Origin: Curvibacter microcysteis | Lineage (GTDB): Bacteria > Pseudomonadota > Gammaproteobacteria > Burkholderiales > Burkholderiaceae_C | NCBI RefSeq assembly: GCF_028649455.1 | Contig: NZ_JAQSIO010000002.1 | Location: forward strand, 372,001-436,000 | Direction: 5' to 3' | DNA: 64,000 nt | Part shown: piece after piece, positions 55,893 to 64,000 of the stretch | How positions within the stretch are numbered: the stretch's first letter is position 1 | How the letters are laid out: every line of letters starts with the position of its first letter | Notes under the pieces: generated by a model | What the model saw: only the letters and a program-made list of their open reading frames with translations | What the model was told of the DNA's origin: nothing | Databases searched by the model: none | Position numbers and translations under genes: made by a program

Positions 55893-56245
55893 CAAATTTC
55901 CTAGCGCCGTCAGCTTGTGGCCGACGGCAAGAAGAGGTCATCAAGTGAGGTGGTTGATGCCAAAGACCCGGTTGGGCCTGTGGCACCGCCAGCCTCCAGA
56001 AAATCAGAAGCCATCGCTGCCGCCGTGTGTCCGCCTGCAGCGGTGGGGCAGTGATTCTTCCGGGTCAGACCCCGTGGGGCCAACCGACCGGATTCTCGGA
56101 AGTGGATTTGACGAAGCCGTGACTATTGAATCTAAAACAGCAATAAATAAGGTCTTTTATTTGGAGCGTGTTTCGTTTTTGGAAATGGACTAAGTACGGG
56201 TTGAGCGTTGTTCCGGTTCTTGCTTGACCGCCCCGATGACCCCGC
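55893..56245. other. Intergenic region upstream of the porin
   Basis: About 350 bases with no gene-like frame. It must contain the porin promoter on the minus strand. An AT-rich patch (about 56125-56200) lies nearer the PaiB-like gene end; no specific operator was identified. Confidence 0.5.
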
Positions 56246-56908
56246 TCAGCCAGCTGAGCTGCGCCCAGACTGAGACTGTGACCCAGGCAAGGTCTGCCGC
56301 ATGGCCTGGGCCAAGCCGGGCTGTTGGCGCTCCTCCAGGGTGTCGGCGGCCCCCTGGCGATCGCGCACCTCCTTGTTCTGGCTCAGCTTGAACTTGCCGA
56401 CCAGCGAGGTGATGGCAATCTCGATGCCCACAATGTGCTGCAGCAGGCCGTCGATGAACTCAGGCGCGGAGTCCCCCATCTTCCAGGGGCGGGGTTCGGC
56501 CGCTTCGTGCCGCTTGGTCAGTCCGGCCAACAGGCGCCGCACAAAGCGCTCGTCGTCGTGTACGGTGAGGACGCCGTGCGCGTGCACGACCTCGTAGTTC
56601 CAGGTTGGCACCTGGCGGTGCGCCTCGTGCTTGCTGGGGTACCAGTTGGGCGAGATGTAAGCCTGTGCGCCGCGAAACACCACCATCACCGGGCTGCCGC
56701 TGGGGCAGCGCTGCCACAAGGGATTCGCGCGCGCCACATGGGCGCTCAGCGTACCGTGCGGGCCGGCTTGGGCATCGAAGGCAAAGGGAATGTGGTCGGC
56801 ATCCAGCCCGGTTTCGCCGTGGGTGACGAGCATGCCCAGGGGGTGGTCTCGCATCACGCGCTGCAGTTCTTCGGGGCTTTGCTCGGCGAAGTGGGGAGGG
56901 ATGTACAT
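56246..56908 (-). CDS. PaiB-like FMN-binding regulator/flavoprotein
   Basis: 220 residues. The start MYIPPHFAEQSPEELQRVMR and later HIPFAFD, GAQAYISPNWYPSKHEAHRQ and VPTWNYEVVHAHGVL are the signature of the PaiB / FMN-binding split-barrel family. The Bacillus relative is a negative regulator; others are of unknown activity. The start at 56908 gives the family N-terminus. It is divergent from a MocR-type gene with 84 bases between. Confidence 0.92.
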   Translation of the reverse strand: MYIPPHFAEQSPEELQRVMRDHPLGMLVTHGETGLDADHIPFAFDAQAGPHGTLSAHVARANPLWQRCPSGSPVMVVFRGAQAYISPNWYPSKHEAHRQVPTWNYEVVHAHGVLTVHDDERFVRRLLAGLTKRHEAAEPRPWKMGDSAPEFIDGLLQHIVGIEIAITSLVGKFKLSQNKEVRDRQGAADTLEERQQPGLAQAMRQTLPGSQSQSGRSSAG

Positions 56909-56992
56909 CGTGGATCGGTCCAGAAAAAGTGACTGAGCAGCACTGTGGCGCACAACCGGCACAATCAGAAGAGCCAGTTTTTATTCTATTGA

Positions 56993-58546
56993 GTGGACCA
57001 GTTGAGCCCCAAGACCCCACCTCAGCCCCCATCGCAGGGCTTGTCCCCGCCACCACCCCAGGTCGCGAGCCCACCGCCCGGTGCTGGGCGCCGTCTGTAT
57101 GCGCTGCTGCGCGCTCAAATCACGGACGGTGTCTTGCCCGCAGGGGCGCGTGCGCCCTCCACCCGGGCCTTGGCGGCGGAATGGGGGGTGTCGCGCACCA
57201 CGGTCACAGCGGTGTACGAGCAGTTGGCGGCCGAGGGCTATTTGATGACCTCGGGCGGGCGGGTGGCGCGGGTGGCGTGGCCGCAGGGGGGCACTGGGAC
57301 GCCCAGTCCGCGCCCTGTGGGTGATGTCGTCGCCGCCGCGCCCAGGCTGTCCGCCCTGGGCCAGCGCGTGCAGGCCATGGCCGTGCAGGCTCCTCCGTCC
57401 TTGGAGCCAGTCCCGTTTGATTTTCGCTATGGCGCGCTGGCCTCGTCGGACTTTCCGGTCTTGACCTGGCGCCGGGCCGTGAAGGAGGCCGGGCTGCGTC
57501 CCTCACCCCGCCTTTCTTACGGCGCGCCGGAGGGGGAGGCGCCACTGCGCCAGGCCTTGCAGGGCTACTTGCAACGGGCGCGGGGGCTGCGCTGCCATGC
57601 CGATCAAATCGTGGTGGTGCAAGGCTCGCAGCAAGGCATCGACCTGTGTGCCCGCTTGCTGCTGCAGGCGGGGGACCGCTTTGCCTTCGAAGACCCCGGT
57701 TACCTGATGGCGCGTCGCTGTTTTGAGGCCACCGGGGCGCACTGTGCCCCCGTGCCGGTGGATGCCCACGGGCTGGACACCGAACAGCTGCCCCTGGGGC
57801 CGTCCGTGCGCCTGGCCTATGTCACGCCGTCGCACCAGTTTCCCCTGGGGGGCGTGCTGCCCATCACCCGCCGCCAGGCGCTGCTGAGCTGGGCCCAGGC
57901 ACAGCAGGCCTGGGTGGTGGAGGACGATTACGACGGTGAATTCCGCTACGGCCAGCGGCCCATCGACGCGCTGCAGTCCATCGACCACGAGGGCCGGGTG
58001 ATTTATGTGGGCACCTTCTCCAAGGCCTTGTCGCCGCAACTGCGCCTGGGTTACCTGGTGCTGCCGCCCGCCCTGGTGCCGGTGTTTCGGGAGGCCAAGC
58101 GCCTGAGCGACCGGCACGCGCCGGTGCTGGAGCAGCGCGCCGTGGCCAGCCTGATCGACAGCGGGGCCTACGAGCGCCATGTGCGGCGCGTGCGGCGCGA
58201 CAACGAGCGCCGCCGCAGCGCCTTGTTGGCGGCCGCTGAGCGCTACCTGCCCGCCAACGCCCAGCTCGCAGGTCTGGCCGCGGGCCTGCACCTGGTGCTG
58301 TGGCTGCCGGACTGGGGGCCGCAGGACGAGGACCATGTGGCCTTGGCGGCGCGCCAGATCGGGGTGGGGATCTACCCCGTGTCGCCTTTGTATTCGCGGC
58401 CCGACAGGCCGATGCCGGCGGGTGTCCCCCAGCGTGCTGCCGGCTTCATCCTGGGCTACGCCAGCCTGTCGGTGGCACAGATTGAGCAAGGCATGCGCGC
58501 CTTGGGCCTGTTTTTGAGCTCAGGCGCGGGGCGATCCCAGGGTTGA
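56993..58546 (+). CDS. MocR-type GntR/aminotransferase regulator
   Basis: 517 residues, GTG start. A Pro-rich leader, a GntR winged HTH (APSTRALAAEWGVSRTTVTA), a linker and a fold-type I aminotransferase-like domain. PLP-site motifs are intact: VVVQGSQQGIDLCARLLL, VVEDDYDGEFRYG and the lysine in VGTFSKALSPQLRLGYLVLP. Such proteins (PdxR, GabR, TauR) use PLP as a sensory cofactor. The divergent PaiB-like gene is the probable target. Confidence 0.94.
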   Translation: MDQLSPKTPPQPPSQGLSPPPPQVASPPPGAGRRLYALLRAQITDGVLPAGARAPSTRALAAEWGVSRTTVTAVYEQLAAEGYLMTSGGRVARVAWPQGGTGTPSPRPVGDVVAAAPRLSALGQRVQAMAVQAPPSLEPVPFDFRYGALASSDFPVLTWRRAVKEAGLRPSPRLSYGAPEGEAPLRQALQGYLQRARGLRCHADQIVVVQGSQQGIDLCARLLLQAGDRFAFEDPGYLMARRCFEATGAHCAPVPVDAHGLDTEQLPLGPSVRLAYVTPSHQFPLGGVLPITRRQALLSWAQAQQAWVVEDDYDGEFRYGQRPIDALQSIDHEGRVIYVGTFSKALSPQLRLGYLVLPPALVPVFREAKRLSDRHAPVLEQRAVASLIDSGAYERHVRRVRRDNERRRSALLAAAERYLPANAQLAGLAAGLHLVLWLPDWGPQDEDHVALAARQIGVGIYPVSPLYSRPDRPMPAGVPQRAAGFILGYASLSVAQIEQGMRALGLFLSSGAGRSQG

Positions 58547-58678
58547 CCCTAGGCCCTCCCGGGAGGGTAATTGAAACAATATGTAATGAATGCGTGAAGG
58601 AACTTCATAGACTGGCCACCGGATTCCAACCCTGCCGGTATTGGCCGTCGCGGGGACGCGCATCAACCTGGAGACTTC

Positions 58679-61291
58679 ATGCCCCTCAATCACCGCCCTC
58701 GGGGTCGGCACGCCCTGGTGGCTGCGGCCACCGCTTTGTCCCTGATCCTGCCCTCGGCCACGCCCCTGTGGGCGGCCAACCACCCCAACTCGCGTGTGGC
58801 CAGCACCCATGTGCTCGACATCACAGCCAACGTGGATTGGGACTACGACGCGGCCCCGCCCACCCAATCCAATGGCACCACGGTGCTGACCAAAGAGGTG
58901 TTGCGCGACCAGATCCTGCGGGAAGTGGCGCGCAGCGTGTTCCTGATGACCGAAGGCCGCCACCGCATCGGCACGGTCTACCTCTACAAGAACGGCCGTT
59001 TTGGCAAAAACGTGGATGTGCAGATCATCAACAAGAGCGACCGGTCTTACGCCAGTGCCGCCCGCTGGCAGCAAAGCGAGGGCAGCAGTTACAACTTCCT
59101 GGCCATGGACAACAAGCCAGAGAACCTGCGCAGCTATTCGCGCGTGATCGCGCACGAGCTGGGCCACTATGTGTACGGCTTTGCCGACGAGTACCGCGAA
59201 GAGGGCAAGGCCCTGAATGCCTCCGACCCGGGCGGCCCCTCGGGCGTGGACTTCACGCGCAACTCGATCATGAACAACCATGAGAACTTCACCCGCCTCT
59301 CGCTGGCGGCGGACTACACCGGCGGTGCGGACGTCAACAACACGGCCCAGGCCCGCGTCTATGCCACCGACCGCAGCAACCTGCGCGGCGGCAGCCATTG
59401 GGAAATGCTGACCCGCGACCCCGCCAGCGACCCGGCCGAGGCCAAGGAATTCCACGGTGGCGCCCGGGTGTGGTTCGATGCCTTCAAGGGCTTCACCGCC
59501 CCGACCAAGGTGTCGGAGCTGACCCGCTACTTCGGCGTGTTCTGCGATCCCCTGCTGGTGCAGGCCGCTTGCGGCACTGGCGACGCCAGCAAGGACCAGG
59601 TGGTGCCCGCGTCGGACCGCATCGCCAGCCTGAGTGATTACAACGCCCAGCTGTTTGCCAAGTCGGGCGGCAGCGCCACGGCCGATGCCGTGGACGGCAC
59701 GCCGGGCAGCGCGTTTGAAAGTTTCAAGGTGGTGTTCGTCGACTCGCCGGCGGACGCCAAGGCCCTGGCCTTGCGCCAAAGCACGGTCAGTACCCGACTG
59801 GCCGTCACGGCGCGCGCTGCGGCCACCTCGGCCGCCGTGGCCCGCCACGCCATCGTGATCGACCGTAGCCTGCCAGCCGCGACCTTTGAACAGGCCATTC
59901 AAGCGGCGGAGGCCGTGTTGCAATTGGCCGAGACGGGCACGCAATGGGCCGTGATCACCTCGCCCAGCACCGGCAACACGCCGCTGCAAAGTCTTCAGTC
60001 CATCGACACCGGGCGCGCCGCCTTGGTGGCCAGTGTGCAGGGCTTGACCCGGGTCGATGGCCGCTTCGATGCCAGCGCCGCCTTTGCCCTGGCCCAAGCG
60101 GAGCTGTCCAAGAACCGCGCCGATGCCGACTCGGCCACCATTGAGCTGTTCACCGGGCAGGGCAGCACCCTGCCCAAAGCACTGGGCAGCCAGGCCCGTG
60201 CGCTGCGCACCTCGGTCAACGCCATCGGCCTGCGCCTGCCCGCTGGCAGCGCGGCCACCACCACCAGTGGTGGTGTGGCCCTGGACGCCCTGGCCTTGGC
60301 CACGGGTGGCAGCGCCTACAGCGCGCGCGATGCGGAGCAAGCGGTGAAGAAAATCTTGCGCGCCCAGCGCAAGGCGGCCGGCGAGGTGTTCAGCCTCCTG
60401 GCCACCACCGGCTGGGACAGCCTCAGCGCCGCGTCCACCCAGAGCACCCCGCTGACCCTGACCCCCCACGACCAGGTGATCAGCGCGCACTGGAACTTCG
60501 ACCCGGTGGACAAAGACCGGCTCAGCTTCCGCCTGGTCACGCCGGCGGGCACCTTCAGCACCTTGTCGCCCGCGTCCAACCTCAGTGAAGGCTATGCCCT
60601 GATCGAGCTGGACAACAGCAGTGGCCGCCACAACGGCAGCGCCCGTGCCCTCACCCTCAGCAGCACGGCCGTCAGCAATTCCGTGGGCTTGGATGTGCAA
60701 ACCGAGTCGGTGGTGCAGTTGAGCGCCGACGTCGAGGGCGGCACCTTGGCCGACAACCGCGAGCCCGTGTTGCGTGCCCAGTTCACGGGTCAGGCCCCGG
60801 TCGCCAAGGCGCGCTTGCTGGCCACGGTGTACCGCGTCAGCGACGGCGTGGCGGTGCTCAGCGACCTGGTGCTGGCCGACGACGGCCAGGGCGTGGACGC
60901 GCGGGCCGATGACGGCCGCTACGCGATCAGCCTCAAGGGCTTGCTGCCCGCGGGCGACTACACCGTGGAGGTCTACGCTCAAACCACGGCCGACTCGGTG
61001 TTCCAGCCCAACCAAATTTTTGCCATCGGGTCCGATGTGCCGGTGCGCCCCGTGGGCGCTGGCCTGGTGCGGGTGGAAGAGGCTGACCTGACCCTGGACG
61101 CGGGCGCCACGGGCGTGTTGGCCGCGGCATCGGGTGACAGCGGCTCGGGCAGCACGGGCAGTGGCGGCAGCGGTGGCTGCACCAGCGTGGCGGGCCAGCG
61201 CGATGCGGGCCTGGTCTTGCTCTTGCTCAGCGGCTTGACGGGCCTGTGGCTGCGCCGCCGTTCCCAGGCGCGCCGGCTTGATTCTCGCTGA
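58679..61291 (+). CDS. CLCA-like zinc metalloprotease with VWA-like region and C-terminal sorting tail
   Basis: 870 residues. The signal peptide ends around PLWAANH. The N-terminal domain has the zinc site H159-E160-L-G-H163 in IAHELGHYVYGFADEY; HExxH followed by G..DEY is the pattern of CLCA (calcium-activated chloride channel regulator) proteases. A VWA-like region starts near HAIVIDRSLP (D395), where the MIDAS DxSxS is incomplete. Beta-rich domains fill about 580-800. The C-terminus is tripartite: Gly/Ser spacer with C834 (GSGGCTSVAG), a hydrophobic helix (LVLLLLSGLTGLWL) and Arg cluster. This is a MYXO/JDVT-CTERM-style surface-sorting signal, and an intramembrane protease gene overlaps the 3' end. 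Confidence 0.88.
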   Translation: MPLNHRPRGRHALVAAATALSLILPSATPLWAANHPNSRVASTHVLDITANVDWDYDAAPPTQSNGTTVLTKEVLRDQILREVARSVFLMTEGRHRIGTVYLYKNGRFGKNVDVQIINKSDRSYASAARWQQSEGSSYNFLAMDNKPENLRSYSRVIAHELGHYVYGFADEYREEGKALNASDPGGPSGVDFTRNSIMNNHENFTRLSLAADYTGGADVNNTAQARVYATDRSNLRGGSHWEMLTRDPASDPAEAKEFHGGARVWFDAFKGFTAPTKVSELTRYFGVFCDPLLVQAACGTGDASKDQVVPASDRIASLSDYNAQLFAKSGGSATADAVDGTPGSAFESFKVVFVDSPADAKALALRQSTVSTRLAVTARAAATSAAVARHAIVIDRSLPAATFEQAIQAAEAVLQLAETGTQWAVITSPSTGNTPLQSLQSIDTGRAALVASVQGLTRVDGRFDASAAFALAQAELSKNRADADSATIELFTGQGSTLPKALGSQARALRTSVNAIGLRLPAGSAATTTSGGVALDALALATGGSAYSARDAEQAVKKILRAQRKAAGEVFSLLATTGWDSLSAASTQSTPLTLTPHDQVISAHWNFDPVDKDRLSFRLVTPAGTFSTLSPASNLSEGYALIELDNSSGRHNGSARALTLSSTAVSNSVGLDVQTESVVQLSADVEGGTLADNREPVLRAQFTGQAPVAKARLLATVYRVSDGVAVLSDLVLADDGQGVDARADDGRYAISLKGLLPAGDYTVEVYAQTTADSVFQPNQIFAIGSDVPVRPVGAGLVRVEEADLTLDAGATGVLAAASGDSGSGSTGSGGSGGCTSVAGQRDAGLVLLLLSGLTGLWLRRRSQARRLDSR

Positions 61292-61745
61292 CCTGGGCCC
61301 AAAGCCCGCGCCCTGGCCTGGTCTGGGGCGCGCGCTGCTGGCCGCCGTTCTGCTGGCCCCGGGCGTGGCGTGGTGGGCGGTTCACCGGGGCGCTCACGCG
61401 CTGGTGTGGCCCGACCTGCACAGCGCCTTGATGAGCTTGGTGTTGGCCCCTTGCCTGGAAGAAGCCGTCATGCGCTGCGCCTGGCAGCCCGGCCTGTTGC
61501 AGGCGGCGCTGCGCCGGGGCTGCTCAGCGCGCCGGGCGGACCTGGCGGCCGGCGCAGGGGCGGCTGTGGCTTTTGCCTTGATCCATTTGGATGGGTTCAG
61601 CGTCGGGGCCCTGCTGCGCTGCACCCCTTGGCTGCTGCCGGGCGGGGTCTTGGCGCTGGCCTGGTGCTGGCGCCGGCGCCTGAGCGACTGCGTGCTCTTG
61701 CACGCGTACTTCAATGCCCTGTTGGCGCTGTTCAGCTTGCGCTGA
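61278..61745 (+). CDS. CPBP (CAAX-like) glutamic intramembrane protease, probable C-terminal sorting enzyme
   Basis: 155 residues, four or five membrane helices. All three CPBP active-site motifs are present: E61-E62-xxx-R66 (EEAVMR), F99-xxx-H103 (FALIHLDG) and H142-xxx-N146 (HAYFN). It overlaps the metalloprotease gene by 14 bases using a TTG start, so it is translationally coupled. Short CPBP proteases next to a single Cys/TM/Arg-tailed protein are described as dedicated processing enzymes (myxosortase-like; JDVT-CTERM type, MrtJ). That reading fits size, motifs and overlap; the exact subfamily is inferred. Confidence 0.88.
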   Translation: MILADLGPKPAPWPGLGRALLAAVLLAPGVAWWAVHRGAHALVWPDLHSALMSLVLAPCLEEAVMRCAWQPGLLQAALRRGCSARRADLAAGAGAAVAFALIHLDGFSVGALLRCTPWLLPGGVLALAWCWRRRLSDCVLLHAYFNALLALFSLR

Positions 61746-61763
61746 GGCGCCGGGGCGCCGGGT

Positions 61764-62018
61764 TCAATCGGCTTCCGAGGCCGGCATGGCCGGACTGAGC
61801 AAGGCCGCCAACTGATCGGCTGCCGCCGCCCAACTGGCGTTATCGGCGATCGAGCGCTTCAAGAACTCCGCTTGCGAGGGGCTCCAGAAAGCCGCCTCGG
61901 ACAAGCGCGTGCCTGGGGGCAGGGGGTGCTCGCGCACAAAGGCCTCGCGTTCCGCCCGCTCGGCGGGCAGGCCCAGCTGCAGGAAGAGGTGGGTCAAATC
62001 GTGGGGGTTCATTTCCAT
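61764..62018 (-). CDS. DUF2789 family protein
   Basis: 84 residues. HDLTHLFLQLGLPAERAERE, AFVREHPLPPGTRLSEAAFW and SPSQAEFLKRSIADNASW match the compact helical DUF2789 family of proteobacteria. Function unknown. It converges on the CPBP gene and precedes small stress-type genes on the same strand. ATG 62012 is an alternative start. Confidence 0.85.
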   Translation of the reverse strand: MEMNPHDLTHLFLQLGLPAERAEREAFVREHPLPPGTRLSEAAFWSPSQAEFLKRSIADNASWAAAADQLAALLSPAMPASEAD

Positions 62019-62038
62019 GCGGCGCTTTCTTCAGGGCT

Positions 62039-62197
62039 TCACAGGCGGCCCAACAAGAGCAGCACCAGCACAATGATCAACACCAGCCCGACACCGCCAC
62101 TGGGCGCATAGCCCCAGTTGCGGCTGTGCGGCCAAGTGGGCATGACGCCCATGAGGATCAGGATCAGGACGATCAACAACAGGGTTCCGAGGCTCAT
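62039..62197 (-). CDS. DUF3309 family small membrane protein
   Basis: 52 residues, read directly from the sequence. It starts MSLGTLLLIVLILILMGVMP, has a middle TWPHSRNWGYAPSGGVG and ends in a second hydrophobic stretch (LVLIIVLVLLLLGRL). The W..S..WGYxPSGG centre between two membrane helices is the DUF3309 pattern, common in beta- and alphaproteobacteria and often linked to stress genes. AAGGAAG precedes the ATG. Confidence 0.88.
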   Translation of the reverse strand: MSLGTLLLIVLILILMGVMPTWPHSRNWGYAPSGGVGLVLIIVLVLLLLGRL

Positions 62198-62222
62198 GGC
62201 AGCTTCCTTAAGGGGTGGGATG

Positions 62223-62813
62223 TCACTGCGCCAACAGGGCAGGGCGGGGCGTGGGCAGCAGGTTGGGGGGCACTTGTTGCAGCAAGTCCGCCAGTTCGTC
62301 GGCGTGGCCCTCTTCCACCGCCAAGATGCGTTCCAGCAAGCGGCGCGTCGTGGGGTCTTGGTCTTGCAGTGAGCGGATCAGGTGGCGGTAACTGTCGATT
62401 CCAATGCGCTCGGCCACCAGGTTCTCGCGGATCATGTCGCCCAGGGTCTCACCGCGCACGTACTCGGCATGGCTGCGGCCCAGCAGGGTGTCGGGCGAAA
62501 AATCCGGTTGGCCACCCAGCTGCACGATGCGCTCGGCCAGCCAGTCGGCATGCTCCAGCTCTTCGTTGGCGTGCACCAAGAACTCCTGGCCGACGGTCTG
62601 GGAGTGGATGCCGCGCGCCATGAAGTGGTGGTAACGGTAGCGCAGACTGCACACCAACTCGGTGGCCAGCGCCGTGTTGAGTTGGGCAATCACCTCCAAC
62701 CGGTGGGCGGGGTAGTCGGCGGTCACGGCGCCCTGGTCCAGGTGCTGCCGGGCCTGTTGGCGCAGGGTGTTCAGGTCCAGAGGGGGCTGCGCGGCGTTGT
62801 CGGCGTGGGTCAT
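62223..62813 (-). CDS. Ferritin-like (bacterioferritin/Dps-like) di-iron protein
   Basis: 196 residues, four-helix bundle. Metal-site glutamates and histidines appear in the ferritin order: ATELVCSLRYRYHH, NEELEHADWLAERIVQLGG (ExxH), ENLVAERIGIDSYRHLI and VEEGHADELADLL (ExxH). Likely iron storage or peroxide protection. ATG 62813 is preferred to an upstream in-frame start. Same strand as the DUF3309 and DUF2789 genes, probably a stress operon. Confidence 0.9.
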   Translation of the reverse strand: MTHADNAAQPPLDLNTLRQQARQHLDQGAVTADYPAHRLEVIAQLNTALATELVCSLRYRYHHFMARGIHSQTVGQEFLVHANEELEHADWLAERIVQLGGQPDFSPDTLLGRSHAEYVRGETLGDMIRENLVAERIGIDSYRHLIRSLQDQDPTTRRLLERILAVEEGHADELADLLQQVPPNLLPTPRPALLAQ

Positions 62814-63022
62814 GGTGGGGCCTTTGGAGGGCAGTGGGAAAAGGCCCAATGTGAGGCGGGCCACGCGCTTTGGCTGTGCGCTGGACCACGCTCAGGCACC
62901 CGCGTGAGGCCGTGTGCGCCGGCGCACCGACCTCGCGGTATCCGCTCCCCACACTGGGCCGGTCCGCCCTGCGGTGGGCTCGGTGCCCGCTCATGGGTGC
63001 TGATCTTGGCGAAGGACTGAGC

Positions 63023-63367
63023 ATGGGCTGGATTCACAAGGGGCTGATGGCCCTGGGCGCGATCACGCTGGGCGCCATGGCGGCGGCGCAGGACCCGGGG
63101 CCAGCGGTGCCCTCGCAAGGGCAGTTGCTGTATGAAACCCATTGCATCAGCTGCCACACCACCCAGGTGCATTGGCGCGCCCGGCGCGTGGCCACCGACT
63201 GGTCCTCCCTGCAGGCCCAGGTGCTGCGCTGGCAGGCCAACAGTGGGCTGGCTTGGCGCGAAGCCGAAGTGCTGGAGGTGACGCGCTACCTCAATGACAG
63301 CATCTACCGCTTCAGCCCGATGAGCACGCCGCTGAGCGTGCGCCAGGACCAGGCGCCCAGGCCCTGA
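63023..63367 (+). CDS. Small periplasmic c-type cytochrome
   Basis: 114 residues. Signal peptide ending GAMAAAQ, then haem motif CISCH (preceded by GQLLYETH). The downstream WRARRVATDWSSLQAQVLRW and Y/F-containing C-terminus resemble short class I cytochromes; no certain Met ligand is seen, though M appears in FSPMSTP. Probably an electron carrier of unknown partner. Start 63023 gives the signal peptide. Confidence 0.88.
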   Translation: MGWIHKGLMALGAITLGAMAAAQDPGPAVPSQGQLLYETHCISCHTTQVHWRARRVATDWSSLQAQVLRWQANSGLAWREAEVLEVTRYLNDSIYRFSPMSTPLSVRQDQAPRP

Positions 63368-63606
63368 ATTCGGCTTGAATGCGCTGACGCGGCATCGCTC
63401 TGGCGAGTGTTGCTTTATGAGACAGTCAGGGTAATCCTGATGAAATATTTGACCCGAGTCATCTTGGCGTTAGCAAAATTAGTTCCAATAGGTACGTTGG
63501 CGAACAAAACAGGCTGTTGTTGTCCTGGCGCATGGTGGCCGGGGCGTTTCATGAGCGGCTCTGCGCTGAACGCCAGCGATTTCTTCACAGGACCCCGATC
63601 ACCCCC

Positions 63607-64000
63607 ATGACCCGCTCCCTTTCTGTTGAGCCTTCGTCCCAGGCGTCCCCCTCCCAAGCCACTTCGCCCAGCCACTTTTTCCAGCACCACGGCATGTGGG
63701 CGCCGGGCGTGCGACTGTTTCGCAAGCTGCAATTTGGTGCCAAAGCCGGCTGGATCTCCTTGGCGTTTTTGATCCCCCTGGTCCTGCTGGCACTGGCCTA
63801 TGTGCGCACCAGCCAGGCCACCATCAACTTCGCCCAGCACGAATTGGCCGGGGTGTCGGTGATCCGCAAGATCGAGCCCTGGTTGGTCGAGGTGCAGCGC
63901 CAGCGCCGCCTGGTCTTGTCTGGCTTGGCCGCGACCACCGACCTGAATGGCGTGACCCAGCAGTTGGAAGCGGTCAAAAGCCATTTGGCGGGCTTGCAAA
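63607..64000 (+). CDS. N-terminus of a membrane sensor (probable methyl-accepting chemotaxis protein), cut by the window end
   Basis: 131 codons visible. A cytoplasmic leader, then FRKLQFGAKAGWISLAFLIP followed by LVLLALAYV, a membrane helix, and a helical periplasmic region (IEPWLVEVQRQRRLVLSGLA). This opening is typical of Burkholderiales chemoreceptors and similar HAMP-containing sensors; the signalling domain lies outside the window, so the class is not certain. Confidence 0.65.
   Translation, partial: MTRSLSVEPSSQASPSQATSPSHFFQHHGMWAPGVRLFRKLQFGAKAGWISLAFLIPLVLLALAYVRTSQATINFAQHELAGVSVIRKIEPWLVEVQRQRRLVLSGLAATTDLNGVTQQLEAVKSHLAGLQ

Noticed and set aside
58554-58567. CCCTCCCGGGAGGG palindrome after the MocR gene
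   Set aside because: It has no loop and no T run, so it is not a convincing terminator; no known site recognised.
58520-61015. 831-codon open frame on the minus strand
   Set aside because: It is the antisense shadow of the CLCA-like metalloprotease gene, whose plus-strand protein has a signal peptide, zinc motif and sorting tail. The antisense translation is His/Gly/Arg-rich without any domain pattern. High GC makes such shadows common here.

Overview
The window is GC-rich bacterial DNA, most consistent with a betaproteobacterium of the order Burkholderiales, probably Comamonadaceae. Three things point there: an Omp32-type trimeric porin, several Bug-family (TctC) solute-binding proteins, and a five-step hut pathway mixed with high-affinity amino-acid ABC transporters. 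This is judged from gene content and protein style only; no database search was possible.

Layout. 1-4.5 kb: a two-component system, a small exported NTF2-like protein, a nucleoside deoxyribosyltransferase and a divergent SRAP protein. 4.5-10.9 kb: a catabolic cluster (FAD amino-acid oxidase, amidase, Bug binding protein, D-serine dehydratase) with a divergent LysR gene. 10.96-17.65 kb: a tRNA-fMet gene whose last 46 bases recur exactly 6.6 kb downstream. The interval behaves as a decayed tRNA-integrated island and carries a LysR gene, three successive RraA-family genes and an aminotransferase in one operon, plus four pseudogene fragments, but no integrase. 17.8-24.6 kb: a lysozyme-like protein with a small membrane protein, a lipoprotein, a diguanylate cyclase, a glutathione transferase, a LysR gene and an alpha/beta hydrolase.

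24.6-39.3 kb is a complete histidine-utilisation regulon: NitT/TauT-type ABC transporter, hutC, hutH, hutU, an IclR regulator, a HisJ-type ABC transporter, hutD, hutI, hutF and hutG. HutH, HutU, HutI, HutF and HutG together convert histidine to glutamate plus formate and two ammonia. TGTATAGACA sites, candidate HutC operators, lie before the first transporter (two) and before hutH (one). 39.4-45.9 kb: a TraB/GumN protein, a short CoA transferase, an orphan LIV-type binding protein, pobA with divergent IclR-type pobR and a three-repeat operator, and another LysR gene.

46.1-48.7 kb: a c-di-GMP-I (GEMM) riboswitch with a terminator-like hairpin precedes a secreted S53 (sedolisin) peptidase carrying C-terminal Ig-like repeats. 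48.8-53.6 kb: a full branched-chain-type ABC transporter. 53.7-58.5 kb: flavodoxin, tRNA-Pro, porin, a PaiB-like flavoprotein and a divergent MocR regulator. 58.7-61.7 kb: the most striking pair, a CLCA-like zinc metalloprotease with a VWA-like region and a Cys/transmembrane/Arg C-terminal sorting tail, overlapped by a small CPBP (CAAX-like) intramembrane protease. This fits a dedicated JDVT/MYXO-CTERM-type sorting pair. The window ends with small stress-type genes (DUF2789, DUF3309, ferritin-like), a c-type cytochrome and the start of a membrane sensor, probably a chemoreceptor.
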